This document shows positions 9,140-17,151 of a stretch of DNA of 58,841 bases, one piece after another; position 1 is the stretch's first letter; the number at the start of each line of letters is the position of its first letter. The notes under the pieces are model-generated. The model was not told the DNA's origin. It saw only the letters and a program-made list of their open reading frames with translations, and searched no databases. The DNA lies in assembly GCA_947172705.1 (NCBI GenBank), contig CAMWCA010000016.1, forward strand, positions 1-58,841, given 5' to 3'. The DNA is from an uncultured Lachnospiraceae bacterium. Its GTDB lineage: Bacteria; Bacillota; Clostridia; Lachnospirales; Lachnospiraceae. Both the position numbers and the translations under genes were made by a program.

Positions 9140-9799
9140 TCACAATATCCCTGCAGCTTTTCCAAGCAGTTTCAGCCCCAGCAGAACAGTAATCACACCG
9201 CTTATTTTTACGGTAATCCGCCTCATCCTTCCCGTAATTGCCGCATGGAGCGTTCCCAAAAGTACCAGCACCGGGATCGTTCCGGCAATAAATGCGATCA
9301 TACAGGCACACGCTTCCATCACATTTCCCGTTCCCGCCGCATAAACCTGAGCTGCATTCAGCACTCCGCAGGGCAGCAGCCCTGTCAAAATTCCCGCCGG
9401 CAGAGCTCCTCTTGCTTTTATGCAGGAAAACAGCTTTAAAAACGCCTTGTGTATAACGGGCAGGGAGATCCTGTCCATCACCCCCAGATAGGAAAACCCC
9501 ATATAGATCATAAGGCTGCCACAGACCGCAGGAAATAATTTTTTAAAATAAGGGTTAAGGACAAAAAGCTCTCCCGTAAATCCCAAAAGAAGTCCCCATA
9601 AGACTCCTGTCAGCAGACGTCCCAGATGATACGCGGTCTGCTTTTTCCACATAAAGCTTTTTTTATCCCCTTCACAAACCGTTACAGACAAGATCATTCC
9701 GCCGCACATACCAATACAATGCAGGGATGCCGTGCAGCCGTATATAAAAACGCCAAGTATTGAAAGCATATTTCCATGGTAAGCTGCCCCAATCTCCAT
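9140..9799 (-). CDS. SafE/DsbD_2-type polytopic membrane protein
   Basis: 219-aa protein with about six hydrophobic segments and the signature HCIGMCGG (residues 27-34) of the DsbD_2/'sulfite exporter TauE/SafE' group that often precedes FixI-type copper ATPases. A second conserved segment, GLLPCGVLNAAQVYAA, lies near the middle. Its role is likely metal handling or redox transfer in the membrane together with the pump. The ATG at 9799 abuts the upstream stop (TAAATG), so it is translationally coupled to the Ldi-like gene; an internal Met11 is an alternative start. Confidence 0.8.
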   Translation of the reverse strand: MEIGAAYHGNMLSILGVFIYGCTASLHCIGMCGGMILSVTVCEGDKKSFMWKKQTAYHLGRLLTGVLWGLLLGFTGELFVLNPYFKKLFPAVCGSLMIYMGFSYLGVMDRISLPVIHKAFLKLFSCIKARGALPAGILTGLLPCGVLNAAQVYAAGTGNVMEACACMIAFIAGTIPVLVLLGTLHAAITGRMRRITVKISGVITVLLGLKLLGKAAGIL

Positions 9800-11788
9800 T
9801 TACACCCTCCTGATCCGTATTTTCAACCGCTTTTCCAGATTTACCTGAAGGCTTGCTCTTCCGCTTTCATCCGCCTTGATCCGCCGTCCCAGTCCTTCTG
9901 CCAGATAAACCTGTCCCGGCTGGAGACGCCCGATCTGAATCTCCTGTTCCTTTCTGCTACTGCCACCGCATAGAACCAGTTCCAGATCCTCTCCGTCGGT
10001 GCTTTCGGCTCGCGCCACCAGTACATCGGGATAAGAGCACTCCTCCAATACAGGACCTTTCAGGGCGTTTTCTCCCGGTCCCTTATGAATCACGTCGTAC
10101 CAGTCTCCCTGTTTTGCCCATTTGCTCAGGGCAAGGTAAGCCATATTGATCACCGCAACACCTTTATAGCGTAAGACCTCAGGATTTTTACTTGCCTTCA
10201 AATAGTGCCTTTCCACCGCTTCCACTGCCTGTAGCAGCTCCCGGTCTCCGTATTCCGCCGCAAGCTGTTCCAGTAAGCCGCAGTACATACTGGGATTTTT
10301 CGTCATGGTTCCCAGATCTACCGCCTCTTCCCAGGGCATTCCGTGAATATACGCCATCCCGTTTCTGATCTCTATGACTTCATCCCTGAGGATTCCATAG
10401 CATCGCTTCGCCAGTCCCGGATCGATGAGACGATACTGCATGGCAATGGAAATCCCTCCTATCGGCGACACATTCATGGCAGGCTTATGCATAAAGCGGC
10501 TGGCTCCAAATAAATAATGTCGCATATCCGCAACACATCCGTCCGCTTCCACGAAATCTCTTCGAAGCGTTTCATTATACAGATCCAGAATTTCCGCCAT
10601 ATGATCCGTACCGTGATCCCTGTCATAGATCATGCCTCCCAATATGCCATATGAATTACAGATGGGAAATGCAATATGGGGTTCGCAGGAAATTAAAATC
10701 CCCGGGTATTTCCTGTCCCTCCACTGATCCACAAGCAGTCTCGTCAGTTCCCCTGCGCTGTATCCGTATTCTCTCGTATTTTCCCTGTAAAAAGGGTGAA
10801 AACGGACGGCATTTTCTTTTTCGAACCTGCGGTCTCCCGTATTGGCTCCGTAACCGTTGACAACAGGAAGCATCCAGCCGCTGAGCATAATATTCTCATT
10901 GGCAACAGGATCAGGATTCCATTTCAACCGCCCGCCCAGGTACTCCCACTTCCAGTAGGCGCAGCATCTGGGGTCTGTAAAAGCTTCGATCAAAAAACGC
11001 CATGCCTTACTCTGATACCCGTGGAAATTAGGCGTATACTTGCACTGCATCAGCATAAGGGCATATCCCAGGGCGGAAAACTGATAGCGGTAGGCTCCCA
11101 TGGAATTAATGCTGGTCTTGTTATAATCCCTGAAATCCCCTTTTTCCCTTACTGTCATATCAAACAGGTAGCGCGCCGCTTTCAAAGCGTTATCATCAAG
11201 TTCCCTGTAGGTCTCACTCTCCTTTTGAGGCAGGCTTTCCACTTTCTGAACGATCTTATCAAACCTTTCCTCCCGTCTTGCCCGGTCTTTCAGTATCCTT
11301 TTTTCCAGACGAAACTGTTTCCATTCAAAGTAAGAAAAACACAGGGTTGCCACAACTGCCACAACGATCAGGGACCACAGATCAGGCATCCGTTTGGAAA
11401 AAAGACCTCCAAGAGCTCCTCCTGCCCACAGGAACGCCATCAGGACAATATTCCCATACCACTCGATCACACTCCTTCCGATCGTAAAAAAGGCAACCAG
11501 AATTGCCATTCCCGCCAAAGCGCCAAATAAACTCACATGGGCAAAAAATCCGCCGCCTGGAATCACAAAACCAAGAAACATATTTACCATTCCAGGATTC
11601 AGATCCATTCCAAATATCACAGACAAAACCCATGGAATCATTCCGATCACGCACAGCAGCGCATACTGTATTCTCCTTTTTCTCCTTATGGAACACATCA
11701 GCTCCGAATTGGCTCCGGAGACCGGTCCCGTCTCGCTGACCAGGGGAATCTTATCCCATTTTTCCAAAACTTCCTGTAGCTTTTTCAT
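9800..11788 (-). CDS. Membrane-anchored linalool dehydratase/isomerase (Ldi)-fold protein
   Basis: 662 aa. The N-terminal part has about four membrane segments (residues 41-60, 67-104, 113-131, 137-155). The C-terminal (alpha/alpha)6-type domain resembles linalool dehydratase/isomerase. Aligned by eye to remembered Ldi sequence, it has DPVANENIMLSG in the place of DPIEKENIMYKG, then SCEPHIAFPIC with the Cys pair at the same nine-residue spacing as the two active-site cysteines (here Cys368 and Cys377), then DRDHGTD. The Ldi active-site His is replaced by Trp305. The true substrate is unlikely to be a terpene; within a sugar operon a polysaccharide or glycolipid is plausible. It abuts the SafE-like gene. 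Confidence 0.7.
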   Translation of the reverse strand: MKKLQEVLEKWDKIPLVSETGPVSGANSELMCSIRRKRRIQYALLCVIGMIPWVLSVIFGMDLNPGMVNMFLGFVIPGGGFFAHVSLFGALAGMAILVAFFTIGRSVIEWYGNIVLMAFLWAGGALGGLFSKRMPDLWSLIVVAVVATLCFSYFEWKQFRLEKRILKDRARREERFDKIVQKVESLPQKESETYRELDDNALKAARYLFDMTVREKGDFRDYNKTSINSMGAYRYQFSALGYALMLMQCKYTPNFHGYQSKAWRFLIEAFTDPRCCAYWKWEYLGGRLKWNPDPVANENIMLSGWMLPVVNGYGANTGDRRFEKENAVRFHPFYRENTREYGYSAGELTRLLVDQWRDRKYPGILISCEPHIAFPICNSYGILGGMIYDRDHGTDHMAEILDLYNETLRRDFVEADGCVADMRHYLFGASRFMHKPAMNVSPIGGISIAMQYRLIDPGLAKRCYGILRDEVIEIRNGMAYIHGMPWEEAVDLGTMTKNPSMYCGLLEQLAAEYGDRELLQAVEAVERHYLKASKNPEVLRYKGVAVINMAYLALSKWAKQGDWYDVIHKGPGENALKGPVLEECSYPDVLVARAESTDGEDLELVLCGGSSRKEQEIQIGRLQPGQVYLAEGLGRRIKADESGRASLQVNLEKRLKIRIRRV

Positions 11789-11840
11789 TTTCAGCCCTGT
11801 TCAGGGCCAAGCTCCGGGGAGCACAGCCCTGACCCTTCTC

Positions 11841-13358
11841 TTATTTTCTTGCATCCATCTGCTGCTGTTTGCATGCGATAATGGCGTCTATTCCCGCTGC
11901 CTTTAATTTATCCCGAAACTCGGCAAGCACTTCCTCCGGCTCCACCGTTCCGTTTTCCAAAACCATTCGGTACTGGCTCATGGTTGAATTCACCGCCGCA
12001 ACTTCTGTGGAAACGTCATTTAAATCAAAAGATAAGCCGAACGCCGGCGATTTTTTTGTGCTCTTGTTAAACTCTTCTGTGATGGTCCATAAGTCGTCTA
12101 CATCGTTGTCCCATAGATGTGTGATAAAGTTGTTTCCGATCTCCCAATGGTTGAACACATACCCGCTGTCCGTAACCCCTTCCGGCAGCGATGCTTTTCC
12201 CTGATCGTTTAATACATAATGTTGACCTTCTATGCCATTGGTGAGCAGATTCATCAGATCCGCATCCGTATACAGCAGATTTAAAAATGCCAGAGTCTTT
12301 TCTACGTTTTGGCAATTGCGGGCAATTCCCATCTGTAAAGCGGCAACATCCTGAGTACAGGCAATGGGTTCTGAAAGATTCACCTGCACCAGTTCCACGC
12401 CGGAATTCTTACTTTCCTGCTCCGCATAGCCTGGTTTCATATTGGCAAGCCATGCAAAGGCTTTTCCCGCTGCCATCAGGCTGGAACCAGTCTCCTGTGT
12501 GGTGGTTATGTCCTGATAAACGTATCCGCTTTGATACCACTCACGAACCAGCTTCAATGTTTCCTCGTATTCCGGCGTTTCAAATAAATTTACCACCGTT
12601 TTATTCTGATCCCCTAATTTCACCACTCCCATTTTATCCTGTAAGAGATCATAATCACTTCCCAGAATCATTTCTCCAATGGAGGTGGCGGAATCAAAGC
12701 TCACCAGCGGATAAACCTCCGGTTCATTTTCCTTAATTACCGCAAAAACATCTCCCAGATCTTCCCATGTCTTAATACTATCCAGATCGATATTATATTT
12801 TTCCACCAGATCCTTGCGCATAACGGCGCCGTATTCAACGCCGTACTCCTTGGTAGGCGGCAATCCGTACAATACGCCGTTCACTTTACAGCCTTCCAGA
12901 TTCTCCGCTCCAATCACTTCTACCGCGTCCGGGCACCAGGTTTCAACCAGTTCCGTAATATCTACCAGCTGCCCCTGAGCGATCTGGCTGCTCATATTAA
13001 AATTCTGAGAAATCAGTAATGTGTCCAGTTTTTCATCTCCGGAAAGCATCAACGTCATTTGTTCCACAAATGATACTACGTCCATGGGCATCAGTTTCAC
13101 CGTCACGTTGATTTTTTCTTTTGTAATTTTACTCATTTCCTGAGAGACCGCTTCCGCGTCTGCATAATTGCCCATGGCAAAATATGCCATAACCACCTCG
13201 TAAGGCTCCTCGTCTGCAGGTTCTGAAGCCTCCTCGCCCTGATTTTCCGAAGGGGTCTTTTCCCCCTGACCCGAATCCGCCGCTTTACTCCCGCAGCCGC
13301 TCAACAGTCCCGCTGCCATGACCATACACAGCAGCCTTGTTAATAATTTCTTTTTCAT
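11841..13358 (-). CDS. Extracellular solute-binding lipoprotein (LplA type)
   Basis: 505-aa substrate-binding protein of a carbohydrate ABC importer. The signal peptide ends in the lipobox LLSGC, followed by a Gly/Ser/Glu-rich linker, so it should be lipid-anchored outside the membrane. Length and the family pattern (VVMAYFAMGN near the start of the mature domain, a C-terminal domain with FGLSFDLNDV) match the LplA/DUF3502 group. It follows the two permease genes with a 33-bp gap. The 52-bp gap to the Ldi-like gene holds a GC-rich hairpin (about 11,798-11,831) that could slow or partly stop transcription. Confidence 0.88.
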   Translation of the reverse strand: MKKKLLTRLLCMVMAAGLLSGCGSKAADSGQGEKTPSENQGEEASEPADEEPYEVVMAYFAMGNYADAEAVSQEMSKITKEKINVTVKLMPMDVVSFVEQMTLMLSGDEKLDTLLISQNFNMSSQIAQGQLVDITELVETWCPDAVEVIGAENLEGCKVNGVLYGLPPTKEYGVEYGAVMRKDLVEKYNIDLDSIKTWEDLGDVFAVIKENEPEVYPLVSFDSATSIGEMILGSDYDLLQDKMGVVKLGDQNKTVVNLFETPEYEETLKLVREWYQSGYVYQDITTTQETGSSLMAAGKAFAWLANMKPGYAEQESKNSGVELVQVNLSEPIACTQDVAALQMGIARNCQNVEKTLAFLNLLYTDADLMNLLTNGIEGQHYVLNDQGKASLPEGVTDSGYVFNHWEIGNNFITHLWDNDVDDLWTITEEFNKSTKKSPAFGLSFDLNDVSTEVAAVNSTMSQYRMVLENGTVEPEEVLAEFRDKLKAAGIDAIIACKQQQMDARK

Positions 13359-13391
13359 TGGTAACCCTCCTTCTTTTTTATGGTGACGCTT

Positions 13392-14270
13392 TTAGCCTTT
13401 TACAGCGCCAAGCGCAATACCCTTCACAAAATACTTCTGAAAAAACGGATATGCCGCCAGCATAGGCACCACACCGATGATCGCTATCGCCATCCTCACC
13501 GTCTGGCTTGGCAGATCAGCGGCAGTCACATTGCCTCCCAGGCTCGTAGAACTTAAAAACTGTATATTGGATGTCATTCTGTTTAACAGATTCTGAAGGC
13601 TGAACAGCTTGCTGTCCGTCAAATAGATCAACCCGTTTGTCCAGTCATTCCAATAGGTCACGCTGATAAACAGCCCCAAAGTTGCAAAAATAGGCTTTGC
13701 AAGGGGCAAAACGACTTTTCCGAAAATCGTGGTTTCTCTTGCCCCATCCACCCTAGCGGCTTCCAGGACTTCCACAGGGATGGAGGTCTGAAAAAAGGTT
13801 TTTGCCAGCATCACATTGTAAGCCTGCACTAAAATATTGGGAACCAGCAGCGCCCATATGGTATTTTTGATGTGAAAATATTGGGTATATGTTAAGTATG
13901 TGGGCACCAGACCCCCATTAAACAGCATGGTGAAAAACACATAAAAATTCATGACCTTACGCCCCGGCAGTTCCCTCCTTGACAGGGGATAAGCACATAA
14001 TACCGTCATTACCAATCCCCAAACGGTTCCCACAACCGTTACAAAAATGGAAACCAGATACGCCCTGACGATCGTAGCGGAGCTTTTTCCCAAATATGCA
14101 TAGGCATTCAAACTGAATTCCTTAGGAAAAAAGCTGTATCCATTCCTTGTGATGGAGATCTCATCCGTAAAGGAAGACATCAACAGCAACAGAAAGGGCA
14201 GGATGATCGATATGCCAATGAGACCGATCACTATATACGCAAAGACTTCCATTTTTCTGCTTTTAATCAT
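13392..14270 (-). CDS. Carbohydrate ABC transporter permease (LplC/YtcP type)
   Basis: 292-aa inner-membrane permease with six hydrophobic segments and the EAA loop EAARVDGARETTIFGKVVLP that contacts the ATPase. The N terminus and the C-terminal FFQKYFVKGIALGAVKG are typical of LplC/YtcP proteins that import complex oligosaccharides. No ATPase gene is present in the operon; such systems usually share a general MsmK-type ATPase encoded elsewhere (established for the family). It follows the LplB-type permease by 25 bp. Confidence 0.9.
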   Translation of the reverse strand: MIKSRKMEVFAYIVIGLIGISIILPFLLLLMSSFTDEISITRNGYSFFPKEFSLNAYAYLGKSSATIVRAYLVSIFVTVVGTVWGLVMTVLCAYPLSRRELPGRKVMNFYVFFTMLFNGGLVPTYLTYTQYFHIKNTIWALLVPNILVQAYNVMLAKTFFQTSIPVEVLEAARVDGARETTIFGKVVLPLAKPIFATLGLFISVTYWNDWTNGLIYLTDSKLFSLQNLLNRMTSNIQFLSSTSLGGNVTAADLPSQTVRMAIAIIGVVPMLAAYPFFQKYFVKGIALGAVKG

Positions 14271-14295
14271 TTTCTCGATTCCTTTCGTCTATTTC

Positions 14296-15216
14296 CTAGA
14301 ATAAAGCATTGTCAGGATTTCTTCTCTTTACCATCCAGTTTGCCAGGATCACCACTGCAAATCCCACCACAGACTGGTAAAAGCCTGCCGCAGAGGACAT
14401 GCTGATATTCCCTACGCTCAGAAGCGCATTGTAAACATATACGTCGATGGTATTGGTGACGTTATAGAGCGCTCCTGCATTCATGGGAACCTGATAAAAC
14501 AGCCCGAAGTCAGAATAAAAGATTTTGCTGACTCCCAGTAAAACCATAATCGTTATCACCGATGTCAGTTCTGGTAGGACAACATGCCTGATCTGCTGCC
14601 ATTTCGTCGCCCCGTCCAGCGCCGCCGCCTCATAATAGGTTGGATCGATTCCTACCACAGCCGAAAAGTACACAATGCTCAGGTAACCGCAATTTTTCCA
14701 AAGCTGTACAAAAGTAAGGATAAACGGCCAGTATTTTTCCTGTGCATACCAGGATATTTTTTCCATGTCAAAAGCTTTTAAAACCGTATTATTGATAAAT
14801 CCTGATTCTCCGCTTAAAAAACCATAGACCAAATAGCTTATAATAACCATGGAAATCAGATAAGGCAGCATCAAAATACTCTGTAATAAATTTTTTGCCA
14901 TTTTATTACGGATCTCGTTTAACAAAATGGCAAGCGCCACACACACCACGGTATTCAGGGCAATAAACAATACATTATAAAACAGCGTATTTCTGGTGAT
15001 GATCCATGCGTCTGAGGTCTTAAATAAGTATTCAAAATTTTTCAACCCGACCCAGGGGCTTTTCCATATGCCAAGGTTAAAATTTATCTTTTTAAATGCA
15101 ATTACCAGTCCCCCCATGGGCAGATAATTGTTTATAAAAAAATAAATCCCGGCAGGTAAAAACATGATATATAAAGGCAAAAATCTTCTGAATCGTTCAA
15201 ACTTACTCTTTTTCAT
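14296..15216 (-). CDS. Carbohydrate ABC transporter permease (LplB type)
   Basis: 306-aa permease, partner of the next gene. It has about six membrane segments and the EAA loop EAAALDGATKWQQIRHVVLP. It is the first gene of the long minus-strand operon. A TATAAT-like -10 box lies at 15,245-15,250 in reverse and AAGGAGG precedes the start. No clear -35 box is seen, which fits activation by the downstream-encoded YesN-type regulator (inference). Confidence 0.9.
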   Translation of the reverse strand: MKKSKFERFRRFLPLYIMFLPAGIYFFINNYLPMGGLVIAFKKINFNLGIWKSPWVGLKNFEYLFKTSDAWIITRNTLFYNVLFIALNTVVCVALAILLNEIRNKMAKNLLQSILMLPYLISMVIISYLVYGFLSGESGFINNTVLKAFDMEKISWYAQEKYWPFILTFVQLWKNCGYLSIVYFSAVVGIDPTYYEAAALDGATKWQQIRHVVLPELTSVITIMVLLGVSKIFYSDFGLFYQVPMNAGALYNVTNTIDVYVYNALLSVGNISMSSAAGFYQSVVGFAVVILANWMVKRRNPDNALF

Positions 15217-15321
15217 TTCTCTTTGCCTCCTTCCCTATGATTTCATTATAAAGACAGGATGAGGAAAAAAATAAAACTTTGAAGATGTAAATTAGAAATA
15301 TTCCGACTTTTTTGAAAAAAT

Positions 15322-15366
15322 AAAAAAGACCTTGAAATGAGATGCCGCTCCCATTTTAAGATCTTT
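15322..15366 (-). terminator. Rho-independent terminator of the 15.4-15.9 kb gene
   Basis: Reading the minus strand, a stem formed by AAGATCTTAAAATG and CATTTCAAGGTCTT is followed by a run of Ts. It separates the small membrane-protein gene from the LplB operon promoter. Confidence 0.75.
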
Positions 15367-15392
15367 AAAAATATATCGGTATGGACTTAACG

Positions 15393-15896
15393 CTACGATC
15401 TAATCCTTGCAGTATAAGTGTTAATGCATCCAATAACGGTAATGACCACGCAATACCCGCAGCTTGCTATTGCAATCCACAATTTGGGTTTAAAAAACGA
15501 ATAGCATAAAAGCCCAAAAAACACAACAAGCGCATATTCAAATCCCATTATAATACGGTAGGCGATCAGCCGCCCACCTGACGGGGCATAGACCAGCCGG
15601 GCAATCAAATTGGGCAGGAACAGAACGACCGCTGCAATTGCGATCAGAACGCACATAACGATCATAAATCCGGTGGCGAGCGCCCCCATGGCATATGCAC
15701 CGCCGCTTGCCAGCAATGCATATCCTTCCACGTCTCCGATTTCGTCCTGTTGTTGTATTTCTTTTATCGTTTCCCTGGTACCGGTCAATTCATTTGTGGA
15801 GGAAAGAGTCATAAAACACAGCGCCACCGCCACGACCAATAATGCAGCTGAAATCAGCAGGATCGATACGAAATTAAAGTTTACTCTTTTTTTCAC
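15393..15896 (-). CDS. Four-pass membrane protein, unknown
   Basis: 167-aa protein with four hydrophobic segments (about residues 10-30, 67-95, 110-130, 138-160). A short polar loop rich in Glu/Gln lies between the first two. No family is recognised. The start is GTG at 15,896 with AAAGGAG about seven bases upstream. It stands alone between terminators at 15,322-15,366 and 15,955-15,984 and is probably monocistronic. Confidence 0.6.
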   Translation of the reverse strand: MKKRVNFNFVSILLISAALLVVAVALCFMTLSSTNELTGTRETIKEIQQQDEIGDVEGYALLASGGAYAMGALATGFMIVMCVLIAIAAVVLFLPNLIARLVYAPSGGRLIAYRIIMGFEYALVVFFGLLCYSFFKPKLWIAIASCGYCVVITVIGCINTYTARIRS

Positions 15897-15954
15897 ATTA
15901 TCTCCTTTTCTCTTTTGGGTAATTGATTCTTAATTCTGATAATAAGCATACAGG

Positions 15955-15984
15955 AAAATCCGCACTTTGGCAATGCGGATTTTT
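15955..15984. terminator. Bidirectional terminator-like hairpin
   Basis: A perfect 10-bp stem AAAATCCGCA / TGCGGATTTT with a nine-base loop, followed by T on the plus strand. It isolates the AbiF-like unit from the divergent gene at 15,393-15,896, although the hairpin lies upstream of both. Confidence 0.6.
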
Positions 15985-16020
15985 CAAACCTTTTGTTATT
16001 TGAAATAAAGCTTTTGTTTC

Positions 16021-16049
16021 TTGACATTTTCCTCATTTATGTTAATATT
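16021..16049 (+). promoter_or_regulatory. Promoter of the AbiF-like unit
   Basis: A perfect -35 box TTGACA at 16,021 is followed after 17 bases by AATATT (or TAATAT after 16). It predicts transcription starting near 16,056, leaving an untranslated leader of about 69 nt before the AbiF-like start codon. Confidence 0.75.
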
Positions 16050-16055
16050 ATATTA

Positions 16056-16110
16056 ACATCTCCCTCAGGCCTCTGTGGAAACACATGCACACTTGAGGGT
16101 GTTTTGTTTA
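16056..16110 (+). ncRNA. Structured leader RNA upstream of abiF-like gene (candidate abiF RNA)
   Basis: The predicted transcript begins with a hairpin whose outer stem CCCTCA / TGAGGG (16,062-16,067 / 16,094-16,099) encloses a TGTG-GAAA-CACA stem-loop, and then a T-rich tract TGTTTTGTTT, so it can act as a leaky terminator. A conserved RNA motif named abiF is known to sit upstream of abiF genes and is proposed to be the RNA antitoxin. I cannot run the covariance model, so identity is inference from position, promoter and structure. Confidence 0.5.
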
Positions 16111-16124
16111 CAAGGAGTTATATT

Positions 16125-17006
16125 ATGGCAAATAAGGATTTTAAAACTGTTGAAGAGCAGGTGCAAATCCTTCGTTCCCGCGGTCTTACTATTGATGATG
16201 AGGACAAGGCTAAAGATTTTCTGCTCTACAACAATTACTACCGCATCAGCGGCTATTCTCTAACACTTCGCAAAGATAACGTTTTTTCCAAATCTGCAAC
16301 TTTCCAAAATATTATTGACATTTGCAATTTTGACCATGAATTCAGACACATTATTCTTCAATATCTGGAAATAATTGAAGTGCAGATAAAATCTATATAT
16401 GTCTATGAATTCACGAAAATCCACGGTCCTATCGGTTATCTCAATGCATCTTTTTTTACTGACGAAACCAAACACAAACAGATCATTGCTAAAGCAAATC
16501 ATCAAAAAATCCGCCGACTCCCTCACGAAGCATATTTGAAGCATTACATAAATGACTTGCACCAGGATATCCCTCTATGGGCATATGTAGATTTATTTAC
16601 CATATCAGATATCTCATTTCTATATTCCATTTCCGAACAGCCTGTCAGAAATGCTGTTGCCCGTACTTTTGGTTTAACCATGAGCAAAGGTGCCTCCATT
16701 CTCGGAAGTTATATGCATAGTATGACTATTATCCGCAATCTGTGCGCACATGGAAGCAGGATATACAACCGTCTTTTTGAGCAAAAACCTTCACTGAATA
16801 AAAAGGAAAAAGCACTTTTAATTAAAAACAGCAACGGAGAAATCGACAATGCTCATTTTTATGGTTTTCTATTAATTATGAAGCGAATTCTTCCTGCTGA
16901 TAAGTTTCCTGAAATGAAAAAATCTATCATAGCGCTAACCAATAAATATCCGTTTGTAAAAATGGAGTATTATGGTTTTCGTAACGACTGGCAGCAAACC
17001 TTATAA
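16125..17006 (+). CDS. abiF: AbiF-like abortive infection protein (Abi_2 family, HEPN)
   Basis: 293-aa Abi_2 family protein (AbiD/AbiF group), a predicted HEPN ribonuclease toxin. The N-terminal part has the family motif NNYYRISGY (residues 36-44). The HEPN catalytic pattern R-x4-H is RNLCAH (Arg204, His209). Family knowledge: AbiF pairs with a small RNA antitoxin and is the proposed ancestor of Cas13. The start ATG 16,125 has AGGAG seven bases upstream; a longer reading from 15,993 would run through the promoter. The gene is isolated and convergent with a deacetylase gene, as expected of a mobile defence module. Base composition is more AT-rich than its neighbours. Confidence 0.85.
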   Translation: MANKDFKTVEEQVQILRSRGLTIDDEDKAKDFLLYNNYYRISGYSLTLRKDNVFSKSATFQNIIDICNFDHEFRHIILQYLEIIEVQIKSIYVYEFTKIHGPIGYLNASFFTDETKHKQIIAKANHQKIRRLPHEAYLKHYINDLHQDIPLWAYVDLFTISDISFLYSISEQPVRNAVARTFGLTMSKGASILGSYMHSMTIIRNLCAHGSRIYNRLFEQKPSLNKKEKALLIKNSNGEIDNAHFYGFLLIMKRILPADKFPEMKKSIIALTNKYPFVKMEYYGFRNDWQQTL

Positions 17007-17027
17007 TATTTTTTCCCTATCAGCATA

Positions 17028-17112
17028 TAATATTTAAGACTTCTCCCACGAGCCAGCTCAGGCGCAATATTGTGGGCGATTTGTCGCCAGAGGCTTAAGC
17101 CTCTGGTTTTTT
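17028..17112 (+). ncRNA. Structured RNA/terminator downstream of abiF-like gene
   Basis: A TATAAT box in the AT-rich spacer (about 17,028-17,036) precedes an 85-base region with stems CCCAC/GTGGG (17,045-17,076), GGCGA/TCGCC (17,075-17,088) and a perfect terminator palindrome CCAGAGGCTTAAGCCTCTGG (17,087-17,106) followed by six Ts. The stems partly exclude each other. It may be only the toxin terminator, or a separate small RNA; no good -35 box is seen. Confidence 0.5.
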
Positions 17113-17151
17113 AATATGAACAGTAACTTCATACGCCGTTATATATCCTCA

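Noticed and set aside
11798..11831. GC-rich hairpin between the binding-protein gene and the Ldi-like gene as an operon terminator
   Set aside because: No T run follows on the minus strand, so it is at most a partial attenuator and does not end the operon.
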